Positions 33,297 through 42,079 of a DNA stretch of 64,000 nt are shown one piece after another (the first letter of the stretch is position 1; each line of letters opens with the position of its first letter). This stretch comes from a bacterium 210917-SL.2.15 (GTDB taxonomy: Bacteria; Bacillota; Clostridia; Oscillospirales; Oscillospiraceae). Made by a program: the position numbers and the translations under genes. The notes under the pieces are model-generated. The model saw only the letters and a list, made by a program, of their open reading frames with translations, had not been told where the DNA came from and searched no databases. The stretch covers positions 1 through 64,000 of the forward strand of contig JAJCJC010000004.1 in assembly GCA_020555605.1 (NCBI GenBank), read 5' to 3'.

Positions 33297-33824
33297 TTAC
33301 AGATTCGACCAATCGATCACATGCTTGTTTTTAGTAAAGTACTCTACACCGGAATACACCGTCGTGGCCAGGATGATCACCCAGCATACCGTGTTCAGCA
33401 CCGGCGGGATCGGCAGCAGCATCAGAAGAATACACACCATGGTGGAGGCGGTCTTTACCTTGCCTGACCAGGCCGCAGCGATGACCTTTCCCTCTGTGGC
33501 TGCAATCATGCGCAGCCCGCTGACCGCCAACTCCCGCGCCAGCACCACGGCCAGCACCCAGACCGGCATCTGGCCCCAGGATACGAACATCAGCATAGCC
33601 GTCATCACCAGCACCTTATCTGCCAGGGGATCCATAAATTTGCCGAAATCCGTCACCAGATTCCGGCTACGGGCAATATATCCGTCAAGGAAATCCGTAA
33701 AGCTGGCAATGGCAAACAGCGCCAGCGCCACATAGCGGCATCCCTCAAAATCCGCGTACAAAACGATCACAAAAGCCGGGATCATCACCACGCGGAGCAT
33801 GGTCAGTTTATTGGCAAGATTCAT
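33297..33824 (-). CDS. pgsA: CDP-diacylglycerol--glycerol-3-phosphate 3-phosphatidyltransferase
   Basis: A 175-residue membrane enzyme making phosphatidylglycerophosphate. The CDP-alcohol phosphotransferase signature is intact: DGYIAR, then GKFMDPLADK, giving DGx2AR...Gx3Dx3D. Several hydrophobic helices follow. RBS AAAGGAG, overlapping the end of the upstream Cdd1-like gene; last gene of the operon. Confidence 0.93.
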   Translation of the reverse strand: MNLANKLTMLRVVMIPAFVIVLYADFEGCRYVALALFAIASFTDFLDGYIARSRNLVTDFGKFMDPLADKVLVMTAMLMFVSWGQMPVWVLAVVLARELAVSGLRMIAATEGKVIAAAWSGKVKTASTMVCILLMLLPIPPVLNTVCWVIILATTVYSGVEYFTKNKHVIDWSNL

Positions 33825-33825
33825 G

Positions 33826-34098
33826 TTATTTGTCTCCTTTTGCGCAATAGGGCACGTCTTTCCAGTACCACCACTTCAGTTTCTCCGGATCCGGCGCCGG
33901 GTGTTCGGCATAATAGACTGCCAGGCGATACACATATAATGCGCAGCGGTCCTCTCGAACCCCCTTTTGTATGCAGTCCAGGCGATACAATTCTTCCGGG
34001 TCCCGGCCTGCCAAATCAGCGATACAGGCGATGCCAATCGCCTGTATCGCCTGCTCAATGCGCGGCCCCACACCGGAAATCTTCCGCAGATCACTCAT
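33826..34098 (-). CDS. Helix-hairpin-helix Cdd1-like (pathogenicity-locus family) protein
   Basis: A 90-residue protein with a helix-hairpin-helix N-terminus (LRKISGVGPRIEQAIQAIGI, IADLAGRDPEELY) and the C-terminal pattern GVREDRCALYVYRLAVYYAEHP.PDPEKLKWWYWKD that characterises the Cdd1 family. HhH motifs usually contact DNA; the molecular role of Cdd1 proteins is not known to me. It sits 3 bp after rimO and 1 bp before pgsA. Confidence 0.75.
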   Translation of the reverse strand: MSDLRKISGVGPRIEQAIQAIGIACIADLAGRDPEELYRLDCIQKGVREDRCALYVYRLAVYYAEHPAPDPEKLKWWYWKDVPYCAKGDK

Positions 34099-34101
34099 CT
34101 C

Positions 34102-35427
34102 TCAGACCGCTGCCGCTTCGCCGGTCAGATCGCCGTCCATGCTGCCGGTGATGCGCACGGGAACAAAGGTGCCGGGGGCGATTTCCTCCTCGACGGTAAA
34201 ATACACATGGCCGTCCACATCGGGGGAATCGGCATAGCTGCGGCCTACATACATCTGGGCCTGTCCGTCAAAGCCCTCGCACAGCACTTCCACCGTGTCG
34301 CCCAGCCAGCTTTCGTTGAATTCATCCATCACACGGGACTGCAGATCCACCAGAAGCTCCACGCGGCGGTTGGCTTCATCTTCATCGACCCGGTTTTCCA
34401 TAGCAGCAGCAGGCGTGCCCTCCTCTGGCGAGTAGGCAAACACACCGGCCCGCTCAAACTTTTCTTCCTGCAAAAAGAGGCACAGTTCTTCAAACGCAGC
34501 CTCGTCTTCATAGGGAAGCCCCGCGATGATGCTGGTGCGCAGCACCAGGCCGGGAATGCGTGCACGCAGCCGCGCAAACAGCTCGGTAAGATACGCCTTG
34601 TCGCCCCGGCGGTTCATGGCTTTGAGCACGGCATCGCTGCAGTGCTGGATGGGAATATCGAGATAGGGCAAAATCTTTTTCTCTGCGGCCACCACGTCAA
34701 TCAGTTCCGCGGTGATCTCGTCGGGATAGAGGTAATGCAGCCGAATCCAATGGATGCCGTTTATATCACACAATCTGCGCAACAGTTCCGGCAGCCTGTG
34801 CGCGCCGTAGCAATCCAGGCCGTAGCGGGTAATATCCTGCGCAATAACGATCAGTTCCTTCACGCCGCTGCGGGCCAGTTCTTCCGCTTCTGCCACAACA
34901 TTTTCCATGGGACGGCTGCGGTACTTTCCCCGCAGCGAAGGAATCACACAATACGCACAGTGGTTGTCGCACCCCTCGGCAATGCGAAGATACGCGCTGT
35001 AATCCGGCGTGGCCAGAATGCGGTCGCCCTCGTCCACCGGCGCGTTGATGTTGCCGAAATATTTGGGCGTGCCGCCGGCCATCACTTCCTCCAGCGCCTC
35101 CACAATCTCCCCATAGCTGCCGCAGCCCAAAACGCCGTCCACTTCGGGCAGCTCTTCCAAAATCTGCTCGCCGTAGCGCTGGGACAGGCAACCCGTCACC
35201 AGAATTTTTTTGATCTGCCCTTCCGTTTTCAGCGCAGCCATCTGCAAAATGTTGTCAATGGCTTCAGACTTGGCGCTGTCGATAAAGCCGCAGGTGTTGA
35301 TCACCACCACGTCAGTCCCCTCGGGGCTTTTCAGCAACGCATGGCCGCTGTCGCGCACCAAGGCCATCATCTGTTCACAGTTAACTAGATTTTTGGCACA
35401 GCCCAAGGATATAAACGATACTTTCAA
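34102..35427 (-). CDS. rimO: Ribosomal protein uS12 methylthiotransferase RimO
   Basis: A 441-residue radical-SAM methylthiotransferase that modifies an aspartate of ribosomal protein S12. UPF0004 domain with FISLGCAKNLVNCEQM, NTCGFIDSAKSEAI and VTGCLSQRYG supplies three Cys for the second cluster; the radical-SAM CxxxCxxC is in EGCDNHCAYCVIPSLRG; a TRAM domain closes the protein. Start is TTG 35427, nine bases after GAAGGAGAG. Confidence 0.93.
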   Translation of the reverse strand: MKVSFISLGCAKNLVNCEQMMALVRDSGHALLKSPEGTDVVVINTCGFIDSAKSEAIDNILQMAALKTEGQIKKILVTGCLSQRYGEQILEELPEVDGVLGCGSYGEIVEALEEVMAGGTPKYFGNINAPVDEGDRILATPDYSAYLRIAEGCDNHCAYCVIPSLRGKYRSRPMENVVAEAEELARSGVKELIVIAQDITRYGLDCYGAHRLPELLRRLCDINGIHWIRLHYLYPDEITAELIDVVAAEKKILPYLDIPIQHCSDAVLKAMNRRGDKAYLTELFARLRARIPGLVLRTSIIAGLPYEDEAAFEELCLFLQEEKFERAGVFAYSPEEGTPAAAMENRVDEDEANRRVELLVDLQSRVMDEFNESWLGDTVEVLCEGFDGQAQMYVGRSYADSPDVDGHVYFTVEEEIAPGTFVPVRITGSMDGDLTGEAAAV

Positions 35428-35464
35428 ACCTATATCTCTCCTTCAATCGGCAAGCGCGGAGCGC

Positions 35465-36043
35465 TCAAACCATGGTATAGCGACCGCCTTTACGCTTGTG
35501 GGGCTTCGGGTCTTCCTCCGGGTAACCCAGCGTCAAGGCCGCGACAAATTCGCCGTGGCCAGCGGCAAAACCCGCTTCAAAGAGCGCGCCGCAGTCCACA
35601 TGGTTGGGCGCACCGATCCAGCAGGAACCGACGCCCCGGTTCCACGCCGCCAGCTGCATATTCTCAATGGCGGCGGAGATGCTCTCGATAACATTGTCCC
35701 GGCCCTCTGTGCCGTAAGGTTTATCGGCGTACACCAGCACGCAGGCCGGCGCACCGCCCAGCGTTACCAGAAAATGATTTGTTTCCGTGATCACCTCCGG
35801 GTGGGCGTGGAACTGCTTCTGCAGGATCGGATTAAAGCGCAGCGCCACCACTGACATGACAGCCCGCACTTGGGTCATTTTCTCCGGCGTGCGTACCACC
35901 ACGAAATACCAGGGCTGCAGATTCAGCCCCGAAGGGGCGTACAGTCCGGCCTCCACGATCTCCTGGAGTACCTCGTCAGGCACGTTCACCGCACGGTATT
36001 TGCGGATGCTACGCCGTTCCATCAGCACTTTCAGCGCATCCAT
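35465..36043 (-). CDS. Nitroreductase-family protein
   Basis: A 192-residue FMN-dependent nitroreductase-like oxidoreductase. MERRSIRKYRAVNVP, AGLYAPSGLNLQPWYFVVV, SISAAIENMQLAAWNRGVGSCWIGAP and LTLGYPEEDPKPHKRK are family blocks. Physiological substrate unknown. It lies 6 bp after recX and 37 bp before rimO in the same operon. Confidence 0.87.
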   Translation of the reverse strand: MDALKVLMERRSIRKYRAVNVPDEVLQEIVEAGLYAPSGLNLQPWYFVVVRTPEKMTQVRAVMSVVALRFNPILQKQFHAHPEVITETNHFLVTLGGAPACVLVYADKPYGTEGRDNVIESISAAIENMQLAAWNRGVGSCWIGAPNHVDCGALFEAGFAAGHGEFVAALTLGYPEEDPKPHKRKGGRYTMV

Positions 36044-36049
36044 ACTTTT

Positions 36050-36676
36050 TTACTCCTCCTCCCAATCCTCTGCGTCCAGACGGCGCAGGGCACTTTTGAT
36101 GTCTTCCCAATGAAATCCCCGGCGGCGCAATGCATCGCACAGGCGTTTGCGCATTTTATCATCCAGCGGTGCACAGCGCAGCTTTGCCTGTATGTACGCG
36201 TCGATCGCCTCAGCACTCTCGCCGCATTCGGACGCGACTGCTTCGTCCCACAGCTCCCGGGGCACGCCCCGCCGATACAGCTCATCGCGCATTTTTGCCG
36301 GACCGTAACGCAGCGCCGCATAGTGCCGCACCACGCTTTTGGCATAGCTCAAATCGTCCAGCGCGCCGATATCCTCCAGCCAGTCCGCCGCCGCGCAGGC
36401 GTTTTCCTCACTTTCACCCTTTTGCACCAGGCGTCTGCACAGTTCCTTTTTGGACAGTGCCCGCGCACCGATCATTTCTGCCGCCCGAACCCGGGCGCCG
36501 GAGCGTCCGGCGGCCGCCCGCAGGGCGCACAGTTCCTCCTCCGAAAGCACCCGCCCCGGATACAGGGAAAAGGTCAGCGTCTCCTGCTCAGTGGCTTTCA
36601 GTATGTCCCCGCTGTCCAGATACACCAGAATGCGGCCCTTCGCATGGCGGGACGGCTCGATTTTACTGACCGTCAT
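36050..36676 (-). CDS. recX: RecA regulator RecX
   Basis: A 208-residue helical protein that modulates RecA filaments. [41 protein letters not shown] and [16 protein letters not shown] are the RecX three-helix repeats. Starts available are ATG 36676, overlapping the recA stop by 14 bp, or TTG 36688; neither has a strong ribosome site, so coupling to recA translation is likely. Confidence 0.88.
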   Translation of the reverse strand: MTVSKIEPSRHAKGRILVYLDSGDILKATEQETLTFSLYPGRVLSEEELCALRAAAGRSGARVRAAEMIGARALSKKELCRRLVQKGESEENACAAADWLEDIGALDDLSYAKSVVRHYAALRYGPAKMRDELYRRGVPRELWDEAVASECGESAEAIDAYIQAKLRCAPLDDKMRKRLCDALRRRGFHWEDIKSALRRLDAEDWEEE

Positions 36677-37787
36677 CCTCGTCGTCAAAATCGTCGGCGG
36701 AGACGTCCACCGGACGGCCGGCAGCCCGTGCCGCGGCCTTGGACTGGTTGCTCATCAGCTTGTAAAAATCCCGTCGGATATCGGCGTCCAGTTTTTCGGC
36801 CACCTCGGGATTATCCCGCAGATACTGCTTGGCTGCGTCGCGGCCCTGGCCGATGCGCACTTCGCCCATAGAGAACCAAGATCCGGATTTCTGCACCAGA
36901 TCGAGCTTAACGCCCAGATCCACCATTTCGCCCCAGCGTGAGATGCCCTCGCCGTACATAATGTCGAATTCCGCCTCGCGGAACGGCGGAGCCACCTTGT
37001 TTTTGACCACCTTGGCCCGGGTGCGGTTGCCGATGATCTCGCTGCCGGACTTGAGGGCCTCGATCCGGCGCACCTCGATACGCACAGAGGAATAGAATTT
37101 CAGCGCGCGGCCTCCGGTAGTGACCTCGGGATTTCCATACATCACACCTACTTTCTCACGCAGCTGATTAATGAAAATCACAATACAGTTGGTCTTGTTG
37201 ATCGCGCCGGTCAACTTGCGCAGGGCCTGGCTCATCAGCCGAGCCTGGAGGCCCACATAGCTGTCGCCCATTTCGCCCTCAATCTCCGCACGGGGCACCA
37301 GCGCCGCCACGGAGTCCACCACCACCACGTCGATGGCGCCGGAGCGCACCAAGGCTTCCGTGATCTCCAGCGCCTGTTCGCCGGTGTCGGGCTGAGAAAT
37401 CAGCATATCATCGATATTCACCCCCAAAGCGCGGGCATAGGTGGGATCCAACGCATGCTCGGCATCCACAAAGGCCGCTTCGCCGCCCTTTTTCTGGGTC
37501 TCCGCCACAATGTGCAGCGCCAGCGTCGTTTTACCCGAGGATTCCGGGCCGTAAATCTCAATAATGCGGCCCTTGGGTACGCCGCCGATGCCCAGCGCCA
37601 GATCCAGTGCCAAAGACCCGGTGGGGACTGCCTCCACATTGGCATGCAGGTTTTCACCCAGCCGCATGATGGAGCCTTTTCCGTACATTTTTTCAATTTG
37701 CTGCATCGCCGTTTCAATGGCGCGCTTTTTATCCGATGCGGGCGCCGCCTGCTCCACAGGCGCCGAAGCCTTTGCCTTTCCTGCCAT
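36663..37787 (-). CDS. recA: Recombinase RecA
   Basis: A 374-residue RecA. Walker [10 protein letters not shown] (residues 80-88), [52 protein letters not shown] and an acidic C-terminus. Start chosen at ATG 37787 after AAAGGATG. Transcribed downstream of prmC with a 40-bp gap; no GAAC-N4-GTTC LexA box was seen in that gap, so SOS control, if any, must come from the operon promoter. Confidence 0.97.
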   Translation of the reverse strand: MAGKAKASAPVEQAAPASDKKRAIETAMQQIEKMYGKGSIMRLGENLHANVEAVPTGSLALDLALGIGGVPKGRIIEIYGPESSGKTTLALHIVAETQKKGGEAAFVDAEHALDPTYARALGVNIDDMLISQPDTGEQALEITEALVRSGAIDVVVVDSVAALVPRAEIEGEMGDSYVGLQARLMSQALRKLTGAINKTNCIVIFINQLREKVGVMYGNPEVTTGGRALKFYSSVRIEVRRIEALKSGSEIIGNRTRAKVVKNKVAPPFREAEFDIMYGEGISRWGEMVDLGVKLDLVQKSGSWFSMGEVRIGQGRDAAKQYLRDNPEVAEKLDADIRRDFYKLMSNQSKAAARAAGRPVDVSADDFDDEDDGQ

Positions 37788-37827
37788 TCGTGTCATCCTT
37801 TCTTTTTTCTGTAGCACCGCGCATGCT

Positions 37828-38694
37828 TCAAATCTCCGTGTAGCGCGTTCCCGCGATTACCCGGGAAATCCCCTGTGTATCTTCATAAAGTTCCAAGTCT
37901 CCAAAGCCTTCCGTTCGCAGCAGCCGCATCACGGCATCTGCTTCGCCGATACCCAACTCAAGCAGCAACCGTCCGCCCGGCAGCAGCGCTTCTTTCCACC
38001 GGGCAGCAATGGCGCGGTAAAAATCCAGCCCATCCGCTCCGCCGTCCAGTGCCAGATGCGGTTCGTAATCCCGTACGGAAGGGTCCAAATCCGCCAGATC
38101 TCCCGTGGGGATATAGGGCGGATTAGACACGATACACTGGAAAGCATCAAATTTCGCCGTAGGCGGCGCTAAAGCATCCGCCTGCAGCACTGCAGTACGA
38201 CTCTGCAAATGATTGAGCCGTGCATTGGTACGCGCAATACACAACGCTTCTTCCGAGCAATCCGCCAGCACCACGCGGCAATCCGCCAACCGCGAAGCAA
38301 TAGCCAGTCCCACACAGCCACTGCCAGTACACAGATCCAGCACCCGGGCGCCGGGGTAGTCCTTCAGGTAATCGATCGCCTGCCGGGCCAGCACCTCGGT
38401 GTCGCTGCGTGGAATCAGCACATGCTCGTTGACAATCAGCGGCAGGCCGAAAAACTCCCACTCACCTACGAGATAAGCCACCGGCTCGCCCCGCAGCCTG
38501 CGCTGCAGCAACGCGCTCACGCGCGCTTCGATCTCCGGCGAAGCATACAGCCGGCCGTCCCGATAAAACTCCTCTTTATTCTTGTCCGCAGCGCAACAGA
38601 CAATTTCCCGGGCTTCCAGCGCGGCACTGTCCACTCCGCTTCTCTTCAGCGCGCGACGTGTATCCAAATATAAATCGTTATAAGTAGACGGCAT
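37828..38694 (-). CDS. prmC: Release factor glutamine methyltransferase
   Basis: A 288-residue SAM methyltransferase that modifies the GGQ glutamine of release factors. Motif [15 protein letters not shown], catalytic [11 protein letters not shown], and N-terminal helical domain. Start chosen at ATG 38694 behind AAAGGAG. Its substrate gene prfA is at 7658; here prmC pairs with the DUF1385 gene upstream and recA downstream. Confidence 0.93.
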   Translation of the reverse strand: MPSTYNDLYLDTRRALKRSGVDSAALEAREIVCCAADKNKEEFYRDGRLYASPEIEARVSALLQRRLRGEPVAYLVGEWEFFGLPLIVNEHVLIPRSDTEVLARQAIDYLKDYPGARVLDLCTGSGCVGLAIASRLADCRVVLADCSEEALCIARTNARLNHLQSRTAVLQADALAPPTAKFDAFQCIVSNPPYIPTGDLADLDPSVRDYEPHLALDGGADGLDFYRAIAARWKEALLPGGRLLLELGIGEADAVMRLLRTEGFGDLELYEDTQGISRVIAGTRYTEI

Positions 38695-38771
38695 ACTCCC
38701 GTCTGCTCCTTTCTGGCGGCGAACGCCGCTTGATTGTTCCGTCAAAGCGTATCGGTGCGCGGCACACAGAT

Positions 38772-39755
38772 TTACCAGCGGTCGCTGCCCAACTCTTCCG
38801 GCAGCACCGCCTTCAATGCTTCGATGCCGACTTCGATCATGCTGTCATCCGGCTCAAAGGTGGTAAAATTCTGCATCCAGAGGCCCGGCGCCCGAAGGAT
38901 ACGGCAGATTACATTCTCATGGGCGCCCACATAGCGGTTGAATTCGTAAGTCACGCCCATCACCACTGGCAGCAACAGCAAATGCAGTGCCATGCGCAGC
39001 CATACATTGCTGATTTCCAGTGGCGTAAACAGCGCCACAGAGAGAATAATGGAAATGATAATGACCACAAACAGGAAACTCGTGCCGCAGCGCGGATGAT
39101 GCCGCGGCTGCTTGCGCACGTTTTCCACAGTCAGCTCCAGACCGTTTTCATAGCAGAAAATGGTCTTGTGTTCGGCCCCATGGTAGCGGAACACCCGCTG
39201 AATATCCTTCATGCGCGAACACAAAAACAGATACAGCACAAAAATTGCCGCTTTCAGCACACCCTCAAGGATGCCCATAGCCCACAGACCGATGCCGCCG
39301 GGCACCAGCCGGTTCACAATGCCCACCAGGAAACTCGGTAAAAAGATAAACAGCAGCAGCGACAACCCCACGCCCAGAAGGACGGACAAGGTGAGCATAA
39401 TGCTCATCAGCTTTTCATCCGATACGTGGCTGCTCAGCCATTGTTCCAATTTTCCGGGCGGCTCACTCTCTTCTTCCTCTACACCGGAAACCTCCGCCGA
39501 ATACATCAGCGCTTTCACACCGTTGTACAAAGACATGATAAAGGTGTAAATCCCCCGGAAAAACGGTATCCTCCAAAAGGCCGGACGGCCTGCATTTTCC
39601 TCAATTTTGTAATCCAGCGTCCCATCGGGTTTGCGCACCACAATGGCTCGCTTCTCCGGGCCCTGCATCAGGATGCCCTCAATCAGCGCCTGACCGCCGC
39701 AAGTGGTTTTATAGGGCGTATCGCAGCATCCCCATTTTTTCTGTTCTTCTGCCAT
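38772..39755 (-). CDS. DUF1385 (YqhQ-like) membrane protein
   Basis: A 327-residue polytopic membrane protein. GGQALIEGILMQGP near the N-terminus, YHGAEHKTIFCYE and HPRCGTSFLFVV are signature segments of DUF1385/YqhQ. The His/Glu/Cys-rich motifs suggest metal binding or catalysis at the membrane; function is not established. Start at ATG 39755 with AAAGGAG. First gene of the eight-gene operon; in other Firmicutes it neighbours prmC/prfA, as it does prmC here. Confidence 0.87.
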   Translation of the reverse strand: MAEEQKKWGCCDTPYKTTCGGQALIEGILMQGPEKRAIVVRKPDGTLDYKIEENAGRPAFWRIPFFRGIYTFIMSLYNGVKALMYSAEVSGVEEEESEPPGKLEQWLSSHVSDEKLMSIMLTLSVLLGVGLSLLLFIFLPSFLVGIVNRLVPGGIGLWAMGILEGVLKAAIFVLYLFLCSRMKDIQRVFRYHGAEHKTIFCYENGLELTVENVRKQPRHHPRCGTSFLFVVIIISIILSVALFTPLEISNVWLRMALHLLLLPVVMGVTYEFNRYVGAHENVICRILRAPGLWMQNFTTFEPDDSMIEVGIEALKAVLPEELGSDRW

Positions 39756-39783
39756 GGCATAACTCCTTTGTGCTCTGCTATTC

Positions 39784-39812
39784 AGTATACTATGCGATTC
39801 GTCTGTTTGCAA
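39784..39812 (-). promoter_or_regulatory. Promoter of the DUF1385-prmC-recA operon
   Basis: Minus-strand TTGCAA, 17-bp spacer, TATACT, 29 bp upstream of the DUF1385 start. Confidence 0.75.
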
Positions 39813-39824
39813 GAGAATTGCAAA
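39806..39824. promoter_or_regulatory. Inverted repeat overlapping the operon -35 box
   Basis: TTTGCAA-GAGAA-TTGCAAA, a perfect 7-bp inverted repeat covering the -35 box; a candidate operator. The regulator is unknown. Confidence 0.4.
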
Positions 39825-39838
39825 CCTTTGTTCTATTT

Positions 39839-41272
39839 TTACGAATTGGATTGTTTGAGCGGCAGATAAATCTGCACGATGCAGCCGCCGCCTTCGGCGT
39901 TGCCGATCTCAAAACGCCCGCCGTGGCGGGTGACGATCTCTTCCACCACCGCCAGGCCAATGCCGCTGCCCCGGGCTTTGGAACTTCCTTTGTAGAATTT
40001 CTGCTTGATATAGGGAAGCTCCGCATCCGGAATGCCGGGTCCATAATCCCGAATGGTCAAAACCACCGTTTCTACCCCGATCCCAATGGCTGTATCGATC
40101 CGCCCGCCGCTACCGCCGTGCTTGGCCGCATTATCCAACAGGTTGCAGAATACCTGCTTCAGGCGCTCTGGATCGCCCTCGATAATGGGAAACTCCTCCA
40201 GGCCGCCGTCGTCGTAGTGCACTTCAATGCCGTCCTGGGCAAACAACTCCTTATAGGTAAACACCGCATCCTCAAACTCCGCCTGAATATCCACCGGTTC
40301 CAGTTCCAGGGTGAAACGGCCGTCCTGCATACGGGAAAACTGCAGCAGTTCCTCCACCATATTGGTCAGGCGGCGGGATTCTTTCAGAATAATGCCCACC
40401 CCCCGGCGCAACTGCATGGGGTCGTTGCTGGTATCGCCCAACAGCGTTTCACCCCAGCCGTTGATCGCCGTCAGCGGCGTGCGCAGTTCATGGGACACGG
40501 AAGAAATAAATTCCCGCTGCATTTTCTCATTCTGGCTGATCTTGGTAGACATCTCGTTGATGCTGTCCACCAGCGCGCCGATCTCCTCGTGATAGGTGTT
40601 CTCGATCTGCAGTCCGTAGCTGCCGGAGGAGATATGCTGCACTGCCTCCGTCACTTCCGCCACAGGCTCCACGATTTTGCGGATGAACACCATATTGATG
40701 CAGTAAACCATCACCAGCAGCGTCAGGCCTACACTGAAAATAACGGCGCAGTCAATCAGAACCTGCCGATCCACAAGCCGCGCAGACGTAACATAGCGCA
40801 TGGCGCCAATGGAAACGCCATCATAGGTCAGCGGGCAGGAAACGGCAATGATCTTTTCATTGGTATGTCCGTCATTTCCCACATACATACCCAGATCGCC
40901 GGTCAGGGCCGCAACAATGTCCGATGTCCCCGGCGAAATGCCCGCCGTAAAATTATAGGAAGACACTTCGACTTTGCCGCTGGTGTCAATAAACTGCAGC
41001 TCGATCTTATCTTTGTCCGAAAAATTCTGCGTATAGCTGTAAGCCAGGGCGTAATACTCATCGTAACCCGAAAGGGGCGAGCGGTTCATAAAACTGACCG
41101 CCGCTTTGGCTTGTGCCGTCAGGGCGTTCTGCACCGTATTGTAATAATATGTGGCGATGCTGGCCGAAAACAGGCCGCAGGCCATCAGCATGATCGCCGC
41201 CACAACGCTCATACTGTTCGCCATCCAGCGCTGGCGCAGGCCGTGCACGTTTCCTCTGACATGGCTTTTCAT
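39839..41272 (-). CDS. Sensor histidine kinase
   Basis: A 477-residue membrane kinase. Two membrane helices (about 17-38 and 165-190) bracket an extracellular sensor domain; then HAMP (PVAEVTEAVQHISSG), HisKA with SVSHELRTPLTAING (phospho-His about 260), N-box NLLDNAAKHG (about 375) and RDYGPGIPD, GSGIGLAVVEEI. Start at ATG 41272 (AAGGAAGGAGG). Encoded with its response regulator 71 bp upstream and the calcium-loop lipoprotein, suggesting an envelope-sensing unit. Confidence 0.92.
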   Translation of the reverse strand: MKSHVRGNVHGLRQRWMANSMSVVAAIMLMACGLFSASIATYYYNTVQNALTAQAKAAVSFMNRSPLSGYDEYYALAYSYTQNFSDKDKIELQFIDTSGKVEVSSYNFTAGISPGTSDIVAALTGDLGMYVGNDGHTNEKIIAVSCPLTYDGVSIGAMRYVTSARLVDRQVLIDCAVIFSVGLTLLVMVYCINMVFIRKIVEPVAEVTEAVQHISSGSYGLQIENTYHEEIGALVDSINEMSTKISQNEKMQREFISSVSHELRTPLTAINGWGETLLGDTSNDPMQLRRGVGIILKESRRLTNMVEELLQFSRMQDGRFTLELEPVDIQAEFEDAVFTYKELFAQDGIEVHYDDGGLEEFPIIEGDPERLKQVFCNLLDNAAKHGGSGGRIDTAIGIGVETVVLTIRDYGPGIPDAELPYIKQKFYKGSSKARGSGIGLAVVEEIVTRHGGRFEIGNAEGGGCIVQIYLPLKQSNS

Positions 41273-41343
41273 ATTCCTGCGCCTCCTTCCTTGTTCCCCC
41301 CGGTCCGCATCAGCGAACTGCACCGCGTTCCGATCTCCTGCGC

Positions 41344-42033
41344 TCAAAAGCCCCACTTATAGCCGTATCCCCACACCGTTGTGATATAGGTGGGATTTTG
41401 CGGGTTGTCCTCAATCTTCAGCCGCAGCCGCCGGATGTTCACATCCACGATCTTGACTTCGCCGAAATAGTCGTGTCCCCAGACCATATCCAGGATCTCT
41501 TCCCGGGACAGGGCCTTTCCCGGATTCTCCATAAACATCTTCATAATGGTGTATTCCACCTGCGTCAGCTTGATGCGCTGGCCCTTTTTCTCCAGCGTGC
41601 GGTTGCGAGTATTCAGCAGGAACGGATCCTTGCGGATCTCCCCTTCCGGCACTTCTTCCACATCGCCGCCGGCACGACGGAACAGCGCGTCCACCCGGGC
41701 AGTCAGCTCCGCAGGGGAAAAGGGTTTGGTCACATAGTCATCTGCGCCGGTCATCAGCCCGGTCACTTTATCCATTTCCTGCGCGCGGGCGGTCAGCATG
41801 ATAATGCCGATTTTGGTGTTGGTGGCCCGGATCCGGCGGCATACCTCAAACCCGTCAATACCCGGGAGCATCACATCCAGCAGCGCCACTTTCACATCCG
41901 GGTTGTCATTGAGTCGCTCCAAGGCTTCCTCGCCGGATTCGGCCTCCACCACATCATAACCGGCGCGCTTGAGGTTGATCACCACAAAGCTGCGGATACT
42001 GGATTCATCTTCCAAAACCAATACTTTTTTCAT
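41344..42033 (-). CDS. OmpR/PhoB-family response regulator
   Basis: A 229-residue regulator: receiver domain (acidic pair ED 8-9, phospho-Asp 53 in LLDVMLPG, K in YVTKPFSP) and winged-helix DNA-binding domain (SREEILDMVWGHDYFGEVKIVDVNIRRLR). Ends with the typical TVWGYGYKW. Acts with the adjacent histidine kinase. Targets unknown; the co-transcribed lipoprotein is the obvious candidate. Confidence 0.94.
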   Translation of the reverse strand: MKKVLVLEDESSIRSFVVINLKRAGYDVVEAESGEEALERLNDNPDVKVALLDVMLPGIDGFEVCRRIRATNTKIGIIMLTARAQEMDKVTGLMTGADDYVTKPFSPAELTARVDALFRRAGGDVEEVPEGEIRKDPFLLNTRNRTLEKKGQRIKLTQVEYTIMKMFMENPGKALSREEILDMVWGHDYFGEVKIVDVNIRRLRLKIEDNPQNPTYITTVWGYGYKWGF

Positions 42034-42079
42034 ATTGTGTACGCATCCTTTCCGCTCTGTTTACTGCTTGAGAACCGTC

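Noticed and set aside
37788..37830. LexA (SOS) box before recA
   Set aside because: No GAAC-N4-GTTC-like sequence in the gap after prmC.
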